Assembly (NCBI GenBank): GCA_019915015.1
Contig: JAHBBC010000018.1
Span: forward strand, 682,001 to 746,000
DNA: 64,000 nt
Source of the DNA: Auriscalpium vulgare
Taxonomy: Eukaryota; Basidiomycota; Agaricomycetes; Russulales; Auriscalpiaceae
Direction: 5' to 3'
The notes below the pieces were generated by a model. It worked only from the letters and a program-made list of their open reading frames with translations, made no database searches and was not told where the DNA came from. The translations under genes were made by a program, and so were the position numbers. Shown one piece after another: positions 11,250 to 24,001 of this stretch; the stretch's first letter is position 1; every line of letters starts with the position of its first letter.

Positions 11250-14200
11250 GCTCCTCCGACTCTCATTCCGCGCCCGCTGCTCTTCCCCGCCGCGTTGTTT
11301 GGCTCGCGGACGGGCGACAAACACCGCACGCGGCGCGTCCAATCACAGCGCGCGCTGCTGTCGCGTCCAGCAATAAATCGACGTGTATTCTCGTTGCTAC
11401 AGCCCGCAGGGCCGCAAGCACGCCCCCGCACCAAGCCGCGCGCATACAACCCAAGTCCCATGGCCCCCACGCCTTGCCTTCCTCGCCGTCGCGCACTCCC
11501 GCTCTCTCGTCTCTGCCCGCATCGACGCACTGACCGGTGGTCCTGCTCCTCGCCGAAGAATCGCCTGTCAACAAGCTGGCTGCCTGTCGATGCCGCCCAC
11601 CGCCGCTCTCGACGAAGCGCACCCCCATCTGCGCAGCGCCGTCGTCCCCGTCCTGCACAAGCGTCCCCTGCGCATCAGATGGCACGGTGCCGACGGGAAC
11701 GTGTGAGCACGACGCATATCCCTATCCATGGCCGAAAAAACTCATCTCTCGTCCGATAGCAGTTGCGCCCGCGCCGTCATCAACTTGCCTGTCGATGCCT
11801 CTCGACGAAAGACGCCGCCATTGCGCAGCGCCGTCGGCCGCCGGCGCGCTCGCACGAATCGGCCGGTGCCCTCTCGACGCGCCGCCCTCCGTCTTGCGCG
11901 CGCAACAACTTCCTGTGCAACGTCGGCACGCGACCTCGACACGCATGATGATGGCTTACCTCGCACGGCACAACGACGCGCTGCGTGCCGCCCGCAGACC
12001 CCGCTGTCGCTCGCGTTCGCACCCTGCAAGACAAGACGACGTGTGCGACGCGTGCGACGCGGCCTGGGTCCCTCTCGACACGAACAGCGCTGTGCGCGGC
12101 ACGCCCTGCAGCGTCCACTTCAACGTCAGCATTCGAGCCCGACGGCTGCGATAATGACTCACCACAAGTCCGCGTGGTATGCGGCGCCGACCCGCTCTAT
12201 TCGCACGCAGCCGACCGCCTTCAACACGACGCAGCTGCGCCCGGGCCGACGGTTACCGTCGTCAAGATGGCTGCCTGTCGATGCAGCGCACCTCTCGACG
12301 AGGCACATCGCCATCTGCACAGCGCCGCGCCGTCCTGCACAAGCTCACCACGGCGTCAGCTCACCTCAGAAGCACGCCGACGACAAACGGACATACCTCA
12401 CGCGCGCGCACCCGTCCCCGTGACGAACACGCTGCACCGCCGACCGCGTCATCTCCATTCCCCGGACGGCGCAGTGGGCTTGACCGAGAGCAGCGGAGCC
12501 GCCCGTTTCTTGGCCGCCGCAGGCTCGCACAGCCCTTCTCGACGAAGAGCGCCGTCCGTGCTCCGCGCTGCGTGCCGCTGCTTGCAACCAGCATCCTGTC
12601 CAACGTCAGCTCTCGACTCGACAACTACGACAAGAGCTTACCTCACAAGGAAGTCCGCTCGATATGCAACGCGCTCGCCCGGCGTCCAGCGCCTCGCGCT
12701 GACCCTGCCGGCCTCGCACGCTGCGAGGGAAGACGAGGCGCGCCAACACCCGCGCATCTCGTGCACCGTCGGACCACACGACGTCCTGGGGACCGGATCA
12801 GTGAGTACTTGCATGTGTACTGCTTTCACCGTGCTTGACTGACCGCAGCGTCCGCAGCGATCCTGCGCCCTGGCATGAAAGTTCCGTCAGCATCGGCCCT
12901 CGCGCAGCAAGCTGAGGACGTCCCTACCTGAAGCAGCACGACGCGCATACTCAAGCCTCGGGTCCTTGAGCTAAACAGTGAGTACTCACCCATATGTTCT
13001 TCGACAATGCCCGTTACTCACGGCGCCCGCGCGTGCCAGCGTCCTGCTCAAAACCACGACGACATCAGATTCACGGCCTCAAGAAGGACCAGGACGAGAT
13101 GCGTACCTTATGCAGACGCAAGCCCTGCGCCAGGAAGAACATCGAGCACCCAGCGCGGCACGCACCGTCGACGCTGGAACGGCACGCTGGCGTGTTGTTG
13201 ACGAGCTGCGCGACCATGAGCGGGATCTGCACAGTGAAGGGTTCGACCGGGCCTGGACAATGCGCACATCGAGCCCATGGAGTCTGGGCAAAGTAGGTAG
13301 AGTCATAATGTCTCCTTGTGCGAAATATAGCAACGACGTACCGCCGTCTTCGTGCAGAGCGAGCGAGTGCGCATGGCGCTGTCGAATCCTGGATGAAAAT
13401 GCGAAGGCTCATGAGTAAGGCGCCGGTCTAGCGCATGGGCATTCCTGCACGCGCAGCCCACTCACCTTTGTCCGCGTGTATGGCTCACGTTATGGCTACA
13501 GACAGAACATCAAAGCCAATTCCCGACAAGCAAGAAAGCAAACGTACCTCTCAGCTGTAGCCTCGATACGGAACGATGGAACATGCAAGCGAGTGCCTCC
13601 GCCATCTGCGCCCGGCCAACAGCTCATCAGCAGACTATCTGGCATGAAGATCGTGCTGGACGGACCTCGCCCTCGACGGACGCATTGTCAACGCCGCACA
13701 ACGAGCACGCCTGGCGCAGCAACGCCGGGCCGAGCGCTGGGCACGGATCCTCTCGATACGACACAGCCCGGACGGGCGGCCATGAGCGACGTGAGCGCGG
13801 GTGAGCAGTGGAACCGACACGCCTGTTGCCGGTGACATGCGCGCTGGGGCTCCTGTACGACCATCGCACGTCGAGCGGTGAGTTGCTTAGCTGCAGAGTC
13901 TAGACAGAACGGTCAGCCCGACGTATTTTAAAAATACAGGAGCGACCCACTGATGCACAGCGCTGGTAGTTCATGAGTGCGGCCTGCCCATGACGCCGGC
14001 TTACCCACGTCCGCAGCGTATCCTGCTCGACATTATGCCCGTCTCACGGGCTAACATCACAGCGTCAAAGAAGATTCCGCGAGAAACAAGATAACAACAA
14101 ACGTACCAACAAACGCGCCGTCGTGCTGAGAGGCACGAGTGGCCTAGTCAGCTCTCTAGGATGTGTCGAGAAGACGAAGACCTACCGGACTCGGCCGCAG

Positions 14201-14785
14201 CGAACCGCGGCGCATCCTGATGCTGTTGGCCAAACAGTTATTCAACGTATTGCGCGGGGCAATGTGACGTGACGCCGGTGCGCCTCAGCATCGCCACGCA
14301 ACGGCTCACCTGTGACGACTGACGACATGTGCAGAGACCTTCAAGGAGGCTCGTCATAGGCAACGCCCGTTGGATCATGTCTGGAGAGCTCTCGTCATTA
14401 GCAACCCTTCAAGTACGACGTCACAGCGTCCACGCACCGTCAGCGGTCGAGGGCAGCATGCGCAGACGAGCCTGCCCAGCACACGCCTGTGCGAGGCAAC
14501 GCGATGTCTGTTAACAAGATACAGTCAGCCTGTGCGCTGCGCACCGCAGATCCCATTCGAATCAACGTACCGGGCGCGGTCTTGCGGCAGCGAGCTGGCA
14601 GCAGTGACGCTGCCTAGTCAGCGGCCTGTTCAACGGTCAGCGAGTAACGATGGAGAAAATATCAAGCCCTACCCATCGACGTTGTGCGGCGGACATGGTG
14701 AACGGAACCTGGAGAACAATTAATACGAACGTGTCGCGGCGAGCGGCAACAACTGCGCACCAACATCGGACCACGCCCGCCGTCG
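11250..14785 (-). CDS. Gene A, copy 2: multi-intron hypothetical gene with repeated exons
   Basis: This copy is complete in the window because the 11290-12564 part of the unit is present. Minus-strand introns with good ends include 12596-12641 (counterpart of 32-77), one near 12123-12167 (GTGAGTCATT donor, GCTGACG branch) and one near 11913-11959 (GTAAGCC donor, GCACAG acceptor). I could not chain all exons in frame. The ATG used in copy 1 is GTG here, so either translation starts elsewhere or the gene is dead. Three diverged versions of one exon-like segment lie at about 11565-11690, 11780-11860 and 12262-12350. The family is not recognised. Confidence 0.35.
11565..12370 (-). repeat. Three diverged copies of an exon-like segment
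   Basis: A segment recognisable by GGCTGCCTGTCGATGC, then CTCTCGACGA, then GCGCAGCGCCG on the plus strand occurs at about 11577, 11781 and 12270. The first and third are the most alike, about 693 nt apart. On the minus strand the first reads as an open segment containing LVQDGDDGAAQMG. Introns flank them, so this looks like exon duplication inside gene A followed by decay. Confidence 0.5.
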
Positions 14786-14877
14786 TCGGAGAGCAGCGTG
14801 TGAGAGAGGGAGTGGTGAGGAGATGGGGGAGGCAGAGACTTCGCGCGGGCGCGTGAGGAAGACGTCGCCCAGGGCAG

Positions 14878-14885
14878 TATTTATA
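14878..14885 (-). promoter_or_regulatory. TATA box of gene A, copy 2
   Basis: TATAAATA on the minus strand, in the same place relative to gene A as 2197-2204 in copy 1. Confidence 0.5.
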
Positions 14886-15807
14886 CATCGGGCGGCGTGC
14901 GCACGGGCCCCGCACATTGTACGGTGAGTCAGTGCGGCCTTCGCGCGACGGACAGTAGCGGCCGCCGACGGTGACAGGATGCGTGCTAGATGTAATTCAT
15001 CAATTAGTACGGACGGAAGCGTCGCAAAGGCGGTGTGACAGGGCGAAGGGTGCGAGGCACGCGGATGCCGGGTGATGGGGATGTTGGCCACAGGCATTGC
15101 GCGGTGCATTCTCCTGGAGAGAGAGCTCAGCGCAGGATGTGCCCGAGCAGCGAGCTTCTGTGGGCCATCGGTCGAACAGGACAGAAAGAGGGGATGGTGC
15201 AGATGGATCGGCCTGCGCTGCGGCCGAGGCGATGTCTCGACCGCTGAAGCACGCTAAAATAAACGGGGAAGCGGCGGCGGAGACAGCTATTTTCAATGGC
15301 GGCAAAGACAGCGTTCCCCGCCGCCCATACGTACCGCGCGCACAAGACTGTGCTCGAACAAAATATTCTGCTCTCAGAAATGCCAGGACGACGCATGCCT
15401 CGATAGGCAGGGCATGTCGAACATGTCATACCTTTACCTGTGGCCGTCGCGAAAAGCGTCTGGACAGCTTCCCGGGACTGCAGTTCAATGATGTCGTGAG
15501 CCGGTCGCAAGAAGGATGATCGAGCAGAAGTGGCGACGCGTACCCGCGAGTCAGCACGCGAGATGTTTCGTCTTGGCAGCCGGCGCTGGATCCAAGCATT
15601 GATAGAACAAAGACGGCAGCGCGTCCAGCCTGCCTCCAGTTGTGTACATTGTGAGTCCGAACGAGCTGGAAATTACAAGTCAACAAAGCCCGGAGGCATG
15701 CAGCACACAGCGGAGGAACTTGGGTCACTTGCATGTCTTGCGGCGGAATTGGTTCGCGTACATCGTAATTCAATTCAAGTAGTTGTCAGGGACGCGAGCG
15801 AGCAAAA

Positions 15808-16906
15808 ATGACAGCGACAGGCCGAAAGTCGGTGGCCGTGATCACGCCGACTGTGTGGGCTGCTGCTGCTCAGCGCGAATCACTCCGTGTGGGATCGCGC
15901 CGTCTTCCCGCAAAATACAGCAACGAGTTCCATTGCTCAACTTGAAAGTGCTACACAAGGGCTTGTGTGTACTACAGAGACTGTAGATCGAGTCTGGAAA
16001 AAATGATGCTGAGCTGAGAGGCGAGCGTATGGCCAAAGCAAGCGAGATTGCACGATCGTCGCGGGAGAGCCATATGGAGGGAGCAAGACGCCGCGCCGAT
16101 TGCGCCTCGTGCACACAGCCCGCCGCCCAAGGTTCAAGTTGAACAGCTGCCGCCTATCCGTCGTTCGTCCCCGAAGTGCACGAGCTCCTGAGCCCTCGAG
16201 AGCAGAAATGGCTTCAACACATAGAGGTAGGGTTCTCACAGACGCAACGTGAAGCCTGCCTGACCAGTGGGAGCAGATGATGTTGCCGCGGCGAGCACAC
16301 AGCGGGGCTACGTCAAGCAACGCAGCAAGTTGAGGAAGATCATGATAGACCAGATCCGTGAGTGCGAGGCCGCATTCAGAGTCTATGTTCTGACCGCGCG
16401 GGCTAGGCGAGGTCTCAGGAATCTCGACCGCGCGTCCGAGCTGGAAGCCAGACGGGTACATACGCAACGTCGTCGAGAGGTACAGCGTGACGATCGTCGG
16501 CTGGCCGTGGTGGATCATACCCTTCCGCAATCTGAGCGACCTCGGCAGCGCGCAGGACACGTTCAACACGCTGCTGCTCGGCTGGCGGGAGGGCTCGATC
16601 CGTTTCGTCCGTCTCTCCCCAGATGAGGCAAAGGACGAAGCGGAGCGCCTCCGCGCACAGCTAGCAGCAGTGGGCCACGTGCCTGCGGTGCGTGCGAAGC
16701 GGTCGGACGCCGGGTTCTTGAGGCTTGAAGCAAAGAGGGTGAAGGGACGCCGGGTCAAGACGTTCCGAGCGATGCGGGCGCACGAGATGGTGGAATCTGA
16801 CGACGAGGCTGGGGGCAGGGATGGGAAGCGAGAGGTGATGCGGCCACGCAACGTGGAGGAGGCCATCTCCGGGATGAAACTCCTGGTCCGTAGTGTAGAT
16901 CTGTGA
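15808..16906 (+). CDS. Gene B, copy 2: hypothetical protein with GWP..IPF.NLS motif
   Basis: This is the duplicate of gene B, with the same intron at 16358-16406 and a final exon 16407-16906. Compared with copy 1 there are a few missense and several synonymous changes, clustered in the last 250 nt (the charged tail), with no frameshift or stop. Both copies therefore keep the C-terminal frame open. The 5' end is as uncertain as in copy 1. Confidence 0.5.
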
Positions 16907-17870
16907 GAATGCGGAATTAGCGACCAGAGCGACGTCTGAGACTCACCGAATGTTCGAGCCTGGACGAACGGAACGCGCCGCGGTTTTGGCGGCAGTGCGA
17001 GACTCAATGAAGCGTGCCGGGGTCCGTATGACAGGATAGCACGATAGTCGAGTGGTTATGCTCGCGCGGGCGAGCGGGAGCGAGAGAGTGGGTGGTTCAA
17101 GACGGAGGAGAGACGAATGATGGCAGGATGGCAGCTGGGCGAGCGGCAGCTGTCCGAGTGCCGATCTTCGTGTGTTGTGTCGCAATTTCACAGCAAAGCG
17201 CTGTGACGTCGCATGGATATATATTGCCTGGCGAGGGAGGGTTGCGGTGTCGGGCGAGTGGGCGTTGTCGAGCAAGTGGGCAGGTCGCGATGGAGGTGGT
17301 GAACAGAGTCAGAGTCGACGCGGCGAACAGAGTCAGAGTCAACGCGGCGGCGCGTCGAGGCAAAATTCTCACCGTGACATTGACAAGCCACTCGCGCCGC
17401 AGAGTCGTCTGGCTCCCTCTCTGCGCACGCATGTCATCCCGCCATGTATACAGGGATGAAGGAGCTCACCTGAGCCATAGCCACAGCTGCTGAATATCTC
17501 CCTCGTAGATCTTGCATGGCGGCAAATCCGGGTCCGTAATCACGCGCTGCACCCTTGATGGAATATTCGCTTGCTGTAAGTGTTTCACAGTAAGGAAAAT
17601 TTATTGTGCTTGGTGAAGAGGATAGCCGATGCCAGTTCAGTGCCTTGAACTGTCATCGGCAATCCCCTTCCCCAAGCACAGTCCCGTCACTGACCTTGAC
17701 TGGTCTTGCCGACGCACCCCAGAAAATTGGGCGTCAACTCTTCTTTCCTCCCACCACCATCGTCGTGGAATGCGCCGTCGGCGTCCTCAACACCTTCCCC
17801 ATTATCTGGTGACCGATATCTGTGAGTCAATATATTCTTGGACAAGCTGAAAACACCTAGCTGATTCAAG

Positions 17871-18708
17871 AGCTGATTTCTCTGATTTTCAGAATTTCAT
17901 TGCGTGTTTGCAAGCCTCGTCGTCGTCGGTCGACGTCTTTGACAACACTCAGCGCCGCATTGGGCAAGAGTTCCCACCGTGGCGGGCGCGCCAACCCCGA
18001 CCATCACCATCACCATCGTCGCAACGGCTGCTCATGCAGCTTGGTGAGTATTGCTTGCCTGAACTTGCTCAATCATCCAGCTGACACTGCATGCTCTCAT
18101 TTGCATAGTTGTCCGAACCAACGCCGCGCGCAGCGCCGGGCGGTCTTCCGCGCCTGTGTCCATCCGGCCGGCGCGTCCGCCTCGATTACGACCGACACCT
18201 CCTCCATCGACTGCAAGCGCCGGGCAAGAAAACGTCCCATTGCAAGTCAACTCTGCGGCCAACTGAGCGACCGCACGAAGTCGAGCGCCGGCTAGCACGT
18301 GGCTGGTGCATCTGTCCGGTGAGTTCTGTCTGCGTCGCTGGCGCTCTGGTTTTGCTCATATTCTTGTTCATAGTGCTCAAGATGACGTACCGGACGCTTT
18401 TCGCGGGCACGCGCGTCGAAAACAGCCGGTGCTGAAAACGAGTCCCGGAGATGCCCAGGTATACATTCTTTTAAACTTCGCAGGTTGCAGACATTGACGT
18501 GTCGCCACAGCCATTTTCCAGACCTCCCAGCACGAGCTTTTGTGGCCCACGTCTCGCGGCCGAGGTTTCCCAAGCGGCGTCCAGGTCATCAACATCTCAG
18601 TCGATCGCGACAGGTCGGCAGGTGAGCACCGCGCTAGCCTCTCGCGTCCTGCGATTGGCTCACCTCATCACCTCCTAGGTCACGCAGCGCCGGCACGCTC
18701 TTCGTTAA
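17871..18708 (+). CDS. Gene C1, copy 2: Ser/Pro-rich hypothetical protein (5' end unresolved)
   Basis: Duplicate of C1 at offset 12687, inside the near-identical tract, with all exon borders and phases preserved. Differences from copy 1 begin only upstream, around 17630-17790, where small substitutions would change possible upstream splice acceptors; for example, an AG in copy 1 near 5014 is GG here. Confidence 0.5.
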
Positions 18709-18919
18709 GCGTCACGGCTCGCGCCTCTGGGCATCACTGCGCTGGAGCGCGCGACAGACACACGGCGACTCTGCGGCCGGTCCAGATATTAAGCCGTTTT
18801 CCGGCGCCAAGAGTCTCGCGGCCGAGGGTTTCAAGCGGCGATCGGCAGGTCAGCAATGCGCTATGCAGTCCCTTGCGTTGGAATCTGATGATTGATTTTC
18901 CAGCCTCCTCCGACCCGCG

Positions 18920-19349
18920 ATGTGGGCCGCGATGCAGCCATTCCAGGACGATGTGGACAGCGTGAGGGAGCGCGCCAGGCGATGCCTCGCAGCACAGACG
19001 AGAGAAGCTGACATTATCCTGCGAAGACGTCGACTATCCAGGATGCCCGCCACCGTGCATGTTTTGAGCTATGGCGCGGGCGGTGGACGCGGTCTACCAT
19101 TTTTCAGCACGGGCGGCGGCGAGGCGACGAAGATAGCCCCACCCTGTGGCTGCGATCTGCCTGGTACACCCGTTGTGAGTTGCATCTTGCGTGCACAGCT
19201 AGGCAGACACTCAACTCTTGCAGGATCTGGCGCATGTCGACTCTGGACACCGCGCAGCATCTCCGGAGGTCGCCGCCGAGACGTCTGCGGGGATCGTCGT
19301 CCGTCGTGCTATGGCTTTCCCGCCGCAAGCCAACCTCGTCAAAATGTGA
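18920..19349 (+). CDS. Gene C2, copy 2: small two-exon hypothetical protein
   Basis: Identical to C2 of copy 1, with the intron at 19175-19223. It sits in the homogenised tract, so the lack of differences says nothing about constraint. Confidence 0.4.
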
Positions 19350-21390
19350 TTGGACACACACCACCAGCGGCATCCTGACAGCCTCGTCGTGTAGCTGTTG
19401 CAATTTGCGTCAGCTGCGCGATACGGCCCGTATTTGCGCGAATAGCAGACTGTATCGTACGTCATAGAACATTCCTTCCTCCCATGGTCAGTATACTGAT
19501 GTTTCCAAAGGTGCTGGGTCCACAATGGGCGCGAACACGGCAGTGCGGGCGGACAAGATGCGATTGCGGCGCGGGGCGCCGTCAGCTATGATTACGGGAA
19601 GACGATGCGGCCCATCTGCACGTCTGCGCAAATAGTGCAATGAACGGTATGTCAACATTACCTTCCCTCGCACGGTCAGCGTTCTTATTTGGCTGCGTTC
19701 CATGCAGCAGGCGCGTTTCGTCCGGGTAGCGCTGTTTCTCAGCGGCGACCTTGCTCACGCTGCGCGGCGCGGCGTCGCAATTGCAAGCAGAACTACACGA
19801 CCCCTTGCGGTGCGGGCCGCACACCTTTTGATACCACACGAGGCTCTGGCTATCGATTCCACGGTCGCGCGCGGATTGAACGACCATGCAAAAGTTCCCC
19901 GGACGATGGTCCTGCACAGGACAGGGTGCTTGGGTGGGGGTGGATGCGTCCTACCGTGCTACGGGGGCACACTGCGAGGCGAAGCGAGGCGGACAATCGT
20001 GCGCAGTCATCGAGCGTGAGTCGCGCGCAACTTCTCAGACAAGAACGAGGCTCATGTCATATGCTCAAGCCGACGCATGATTGCCTCTGGACGTCACGGC
20101 TGTCCTTGCGCCTGGACTTGCCTTCTCGAAACCGACCTCACCGCAATCTGACGCACACGGCAACCAAGCTGGACGACCCGATGGCACGACACTCGGCGTC
20201 ATGCAGTCGGCCCTCAATATCTGCGCGGTGAAAACGCGCGTGCCAGCCTGACGGAGACGTGTCAGCCTGAGATTGCGGGGTACGTCATCGTCTCTTTCTC
20301 GCGTGGCTGGTATCCTGATCACAAGGTTAGCAGAGGGTGCTGCAGGCGCCGACGCGCCGTCGTACTGTGAGCTCAGCATCGCGCATCGACGAGGCAATGG
20401 ACACAGGAAAGCACAGGTATCGCAGCCCACCGACGCCGCGTCCCCGCTCGCCAAGAATACACGCCATCGGCACCGTTCTGCTTCACATCACGGCCCGCGT
20501 CGTCGTCGTGTGGCGGTCGCTCCTCGACATCTCCGCCGTGCAAACGCCTGATGAAGGCGCGAGTCTGCACGGTTCGTCATCCTTTCCTTGTCCCATGCTC
20601 GGTGTCCTGACCATAAGCTTAGCACAGGTGCAGGTGCCGTGTCGCGCGCGCGCAGACTTCACTTGGTGTCCGCAGGTTGACGGGACGACGGACTCGGGAA
20701 GACACGGGAAGGCCAACGTCGCGTGAACCCAATCACTGACGCCGCGTCCCTCATGATCACCCTTCCTCCATGACGAGCGCGCCGCCAGCGGACGTCTTAT
20801 GGCGCAGGAACGGGCGGACGGCGGGCGCAAGCGAGCTAGGCGAGGCACCATGTCGTCGGTGCTGCTCGTGTACCGGTACGTTCAGGTCGTCTCGAGCTGC
20901 GGCAACGTACTGACCGCGCCGTCAGATGCGGTTGCAGCGACAAAAACGAGGCCAAATACGCCAGCAAGACACCGAGTGCGCGGCCAGCCCGACGAGCAGA
21001 AAGCGCGGAATTTCCGTCACGTCGCACATTGGCAACATCGGCGGGCGAGTCGTAGGGGGAAAATGGTGCAATCTCGTCGAACGAGCGGCGTGTCTCTACG
21101 GTGTCCAACTAGTAGTCGAATGGTCACGCTTTGCAATAGCGTCTGTGCGAATAGCGTCAGACTCAGTAGTAGAATACTGTCGGACTGAGTAGTAGAGTAG
21201 CATCCGTAAAAAGGCTTCGGCGTGTAATAAGAGCGTCCGTTGGCACTAGTAGTAGAATAGCATCAGACTACTCGAAAAATCGCTGGTTGCCCGCACATCT
21301 AACCGTTCGCAAACCCATTGTATTGCAAGCACGCTACGTACATCGCACTATCTACGCGCCGCATGCCTGCGCTCGCCAACTCAGTCCGCG

Positions 21391-23658
21391 TCAACGAGAA
21401 TAGTGCAGCGAATGAACCAGGGAATTGCCATGGCTGGACTGGATGAGCCTGCGCCGCTTGCTCGAGTGGGAGCCTGTATCCGATGGCGTGTCCGAAGCGT
21501 CCGAGATGTAAGAGCTCGTGCGCTTGGTTCGCGGCTGCCAAGATTCGATCTCAACAGGCTCGCAACCATCGTCGGTGGGCCATCCGTCCTTGGCAAGCCA
21601 TTGTCCGAATATCTTCAGCAAAGCGTCGGATGATTGAAGGGCTTTACGGGCCGCAGCAATTACTTCTTTGCCAACCTTCTTCTCGTCGCGATAAAGAGGA
21701 GAAAAAAGTTCTCTGAGGTCGCGCACAATGTTGGCGCAGGGATCAGGAAGGGCTTCCCGGAATATCTTGTCGGGCAGATTACCGTCTAGGAAAAACGCCA
21801 TCTTGCCCTTGCCTCCGACAATGGCTTTGTCTTTTGCGCGAACACTGTAGCCTTCGAAGACCGTGCGCACGTCTTCAGAAACGCCGTCGTTTTCCATGGG
21901 GCGATATAGAACGAGATTGTACGTCAGGACGTGGACGAAAGATTCCAGGTCGTCGGAGAGTGTGTGCGGCTTGGCTGGGTTGGCGAGCCGCAATCCCGAC
22001 ATAAACTGCCATGTCCCCTGTAGTGGCATGAGACATGGCGGCGAAGCAAAGCAGATGATCACTCACAGTGCGCCAGTCTTGTCGCCGACTCTCCTTCTCC
22101 CTCTTCCGGATGAACTTGCACAAATCCCAATCGATTAAAATGCCTCTGATGACACCGTCCGCGGTCTTGTAGAAGAGAATGTTCCCCGCGCTGATGTCCC
22201 GGTGCAAAACTTCCGCGAGTTCGTAAGCCTGTGCATGCGCTGTCATCGGACTTCAGATAGCATATTCAGAGAAGATTCCGAAAGCAATCATACCTTCGAC
22301 AGCGTCCCTTATCGCAGCGCACAGATCGCGGGTGCAACTGAACCTTTTCAGCGCGGTCCCAACGATGCCCAAAACAATCCGATAATGCACATGCGGCAGA
22401 AGAGTCTTGGTGTGGCAAGCCCACCACGCGGTCCTGTACTCGTCTGCCCTTGTACGCTGCGGCAGGTTGTCGCTCAGCACGTCGCCCGCGCATACCAGCG
22501 GCGCGAGGTGGGGGACGCCCTTCTCGTGGAGCAGACGATAGATGTCGCCTTCCTTTTCCAGATCCTCCAGGGCAAGACGCCACGAGTCCTTGAGGTAGAC
22601 GCACGCACTCGTCTGCACGTCGTAGGCGATGTACCCAGCGGTAGCGCGGCCGGTGAGCACACGGCTGTGGGTCACGGCGCTGGGAGCGACGAAGAACATG
22701 TCGACATCTTGCACGTCGTCGTGGACGAGGAACTTGTGAAGGACATCCGGCACGCCATCGGGGAAGTGGCCGGAGGCAGTGAGGACGGCGCGAGCGGCCG
22801 CGACTTCGGCGGATGTGGGCACGGTGACAGTCGGATCGCGGCCGCGCTGGGTGGCAGTCATGTGGTTGAAACGCCAGAGGAACTCTGCGAAAAGAGGATT
22901 GCCCCGCCACTCGAATATCTCGGTGACAAAGACACCGCCGCGTTCCCATCGCATGAGGCGCGCTTCGCCCGCGCTGAGGAAGACCGAAAAGGAGCAGGTC
23001 CGGAATTGGGAAGCGTTCTGTGCCAGCGCGTACGAAATCATCTGGCCTCTGGTGCTCGCAGCCAGTTTAGACTTGCCCTCGAAGATACACTCTTTTCGCT
23101 CGTCACCAGTAACGTCGTCCTTCGGATCCACGAAGGGATCTCCCTTGGCCGGCCTCACTTCGAAGAACAGCTCGACGTCGCGATAGTCGGCTCTGTCCCT
23201 GGTCACTTGAGGCTCGCCAGGCTGAGGACGGATGAAGGCCGAGATGTCAGGCTTTCGAACCTCCTCGTAGTTTTTGTCTCCCTTCGAGGTCGTGTTGACG
23301 AAGACCAGGCTGGGGCAGATTTCACTGGCGTGAACCGCGGCGATCTTACGTGCGTCAGCGGCTGTTGGATGAATGAAAATGGAGTGCTCACAAATTTATT
23401 CTCGTAGTCTCTGCCTTCCATGGCCATGTCGATGGAATTCGCAGGGCGCACACCCGGCGCCGACGGCACGAAATCTTCCAGGAACTGAGCCAAGGGGACT
23501 GGTCCGACGAACATGTACTGCATGTCGGCGTCGGCCTGTTGATACTTGTGGCCTGCGTCTCCTGTGTTCGGATTGGTAGAGAATGGCTCTGATCCGGAGC
23601 GGCCGTGTTTAACGGGAGTGCTTTCAGTTGCTTCCTTCAAGTAGGAGAAAGAGGGCAT
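21391..23658 (-). CDS. FunK1 fungal-specific protein kinase-like protein, copy 2 (intact)
   Basis: Four exons: 23392-23658, 22294-23344, 22067-22239 and 21391-22017, with introns of 47, 54 and 49 nt that have canonical ends (the first has a CTGAC branch just before TAAG). The frame is continuous for 705 residues, a usual FunK1 size. Landmarks in order: an N-terminal region with VPLAQFLEDFVP; KPDISAF; VYLKDSWR, whose Lys should be the ATP-site lysine; VLHRDISAGNILF, the HRD catalytic loop; LIDWDLC in place of DFG; TGTWQFMS in the activation-segment end; and DDLESFVHVLTY in the helix F region. A Ser/Arg-rich tail follows. These are the hallmarks of the basidiomycete-expanded FunK1 family. Cellular role is unknown; a cytosolic or nuclear kinase is inferred. 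Confidence 0.93.
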
Positions 23659-24001
23659 GTTGAGCGCAAGCAGATTGAAAGAAGATGGGGGGAAGAGACG
23701 GACCTACGCAGGCTCTCGAGACAGGCTTTTAAGCAGGATTTCCGGCCACAGACCTGGAGGGTGTGGCCGTGCAGGACAATGGAGGTCGGGATTAAGGACC
23801 CGCGACGCGCGTGCCAACTGAAGCTGATTCCTGAACCGTGAACGCGTGCCAGATTTGCATCACGTGTCCGTCACTGCACACGGCCCGCCCCGCCGTCACG
23901 GCAACTCAAGTCTTCATCGTCGCGCTCGACGTTAACGTCAACGGCGACTCTATGTCACTCGCTACTCCTACTGTCATTCCGCGCCCGCTGCTCTTCCCCA
24001 C

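Larger units (their letters stand above)
1..11290. repeat. Tandem duplication, copy 1 (left-truncated by window)
   Basis: Base 1 aligns with 12565, and the match continues to about 11290 (copy 2 near 23999). The offset drifts from 12564 to 12690 through small indels. The unit carries genes A, B, C1, C2 and FunK1 in the same order and strands in both copies. Identity is patchy: about 1290-2840 is clearly diverged with copy-specific insertions, about 5.1-10.0 kb has only a handful of differences, and 10.0-10.7 kb again has roughly 16 substitutions. The stretch 11290-12564 belongs to the unit and presumably lies left of base 1 for this copy. An assembly joining two haplotypes end to end would look the same. 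Confidence 0.93.
12565..23999. repeat. Tandem duplication, copy 2
   Basis: This is the second copy of the unit of about 12.7 kb. After 23805 the match becomes looser (a short local rearrangement near 23806-23840), then resumes to about 23999, where the sequence turns single-copy. This copy has the intact FunK1 reading frame. Its 13870-14900 segment differs from copy 1 by substitutions, by a copy-specific block of about 93 nt near 14028-14120 replacing about 26 nt in copy 1, and by deletions. Confidence 0.93.

Noticed and set aside
22202..23407. Plus-strand open frame of 401 codons opposite FunK1 copy 2
   Set aside because: It is the antisense shadow of the FunK1 exons and is broken by the same one-base change in copy 1.
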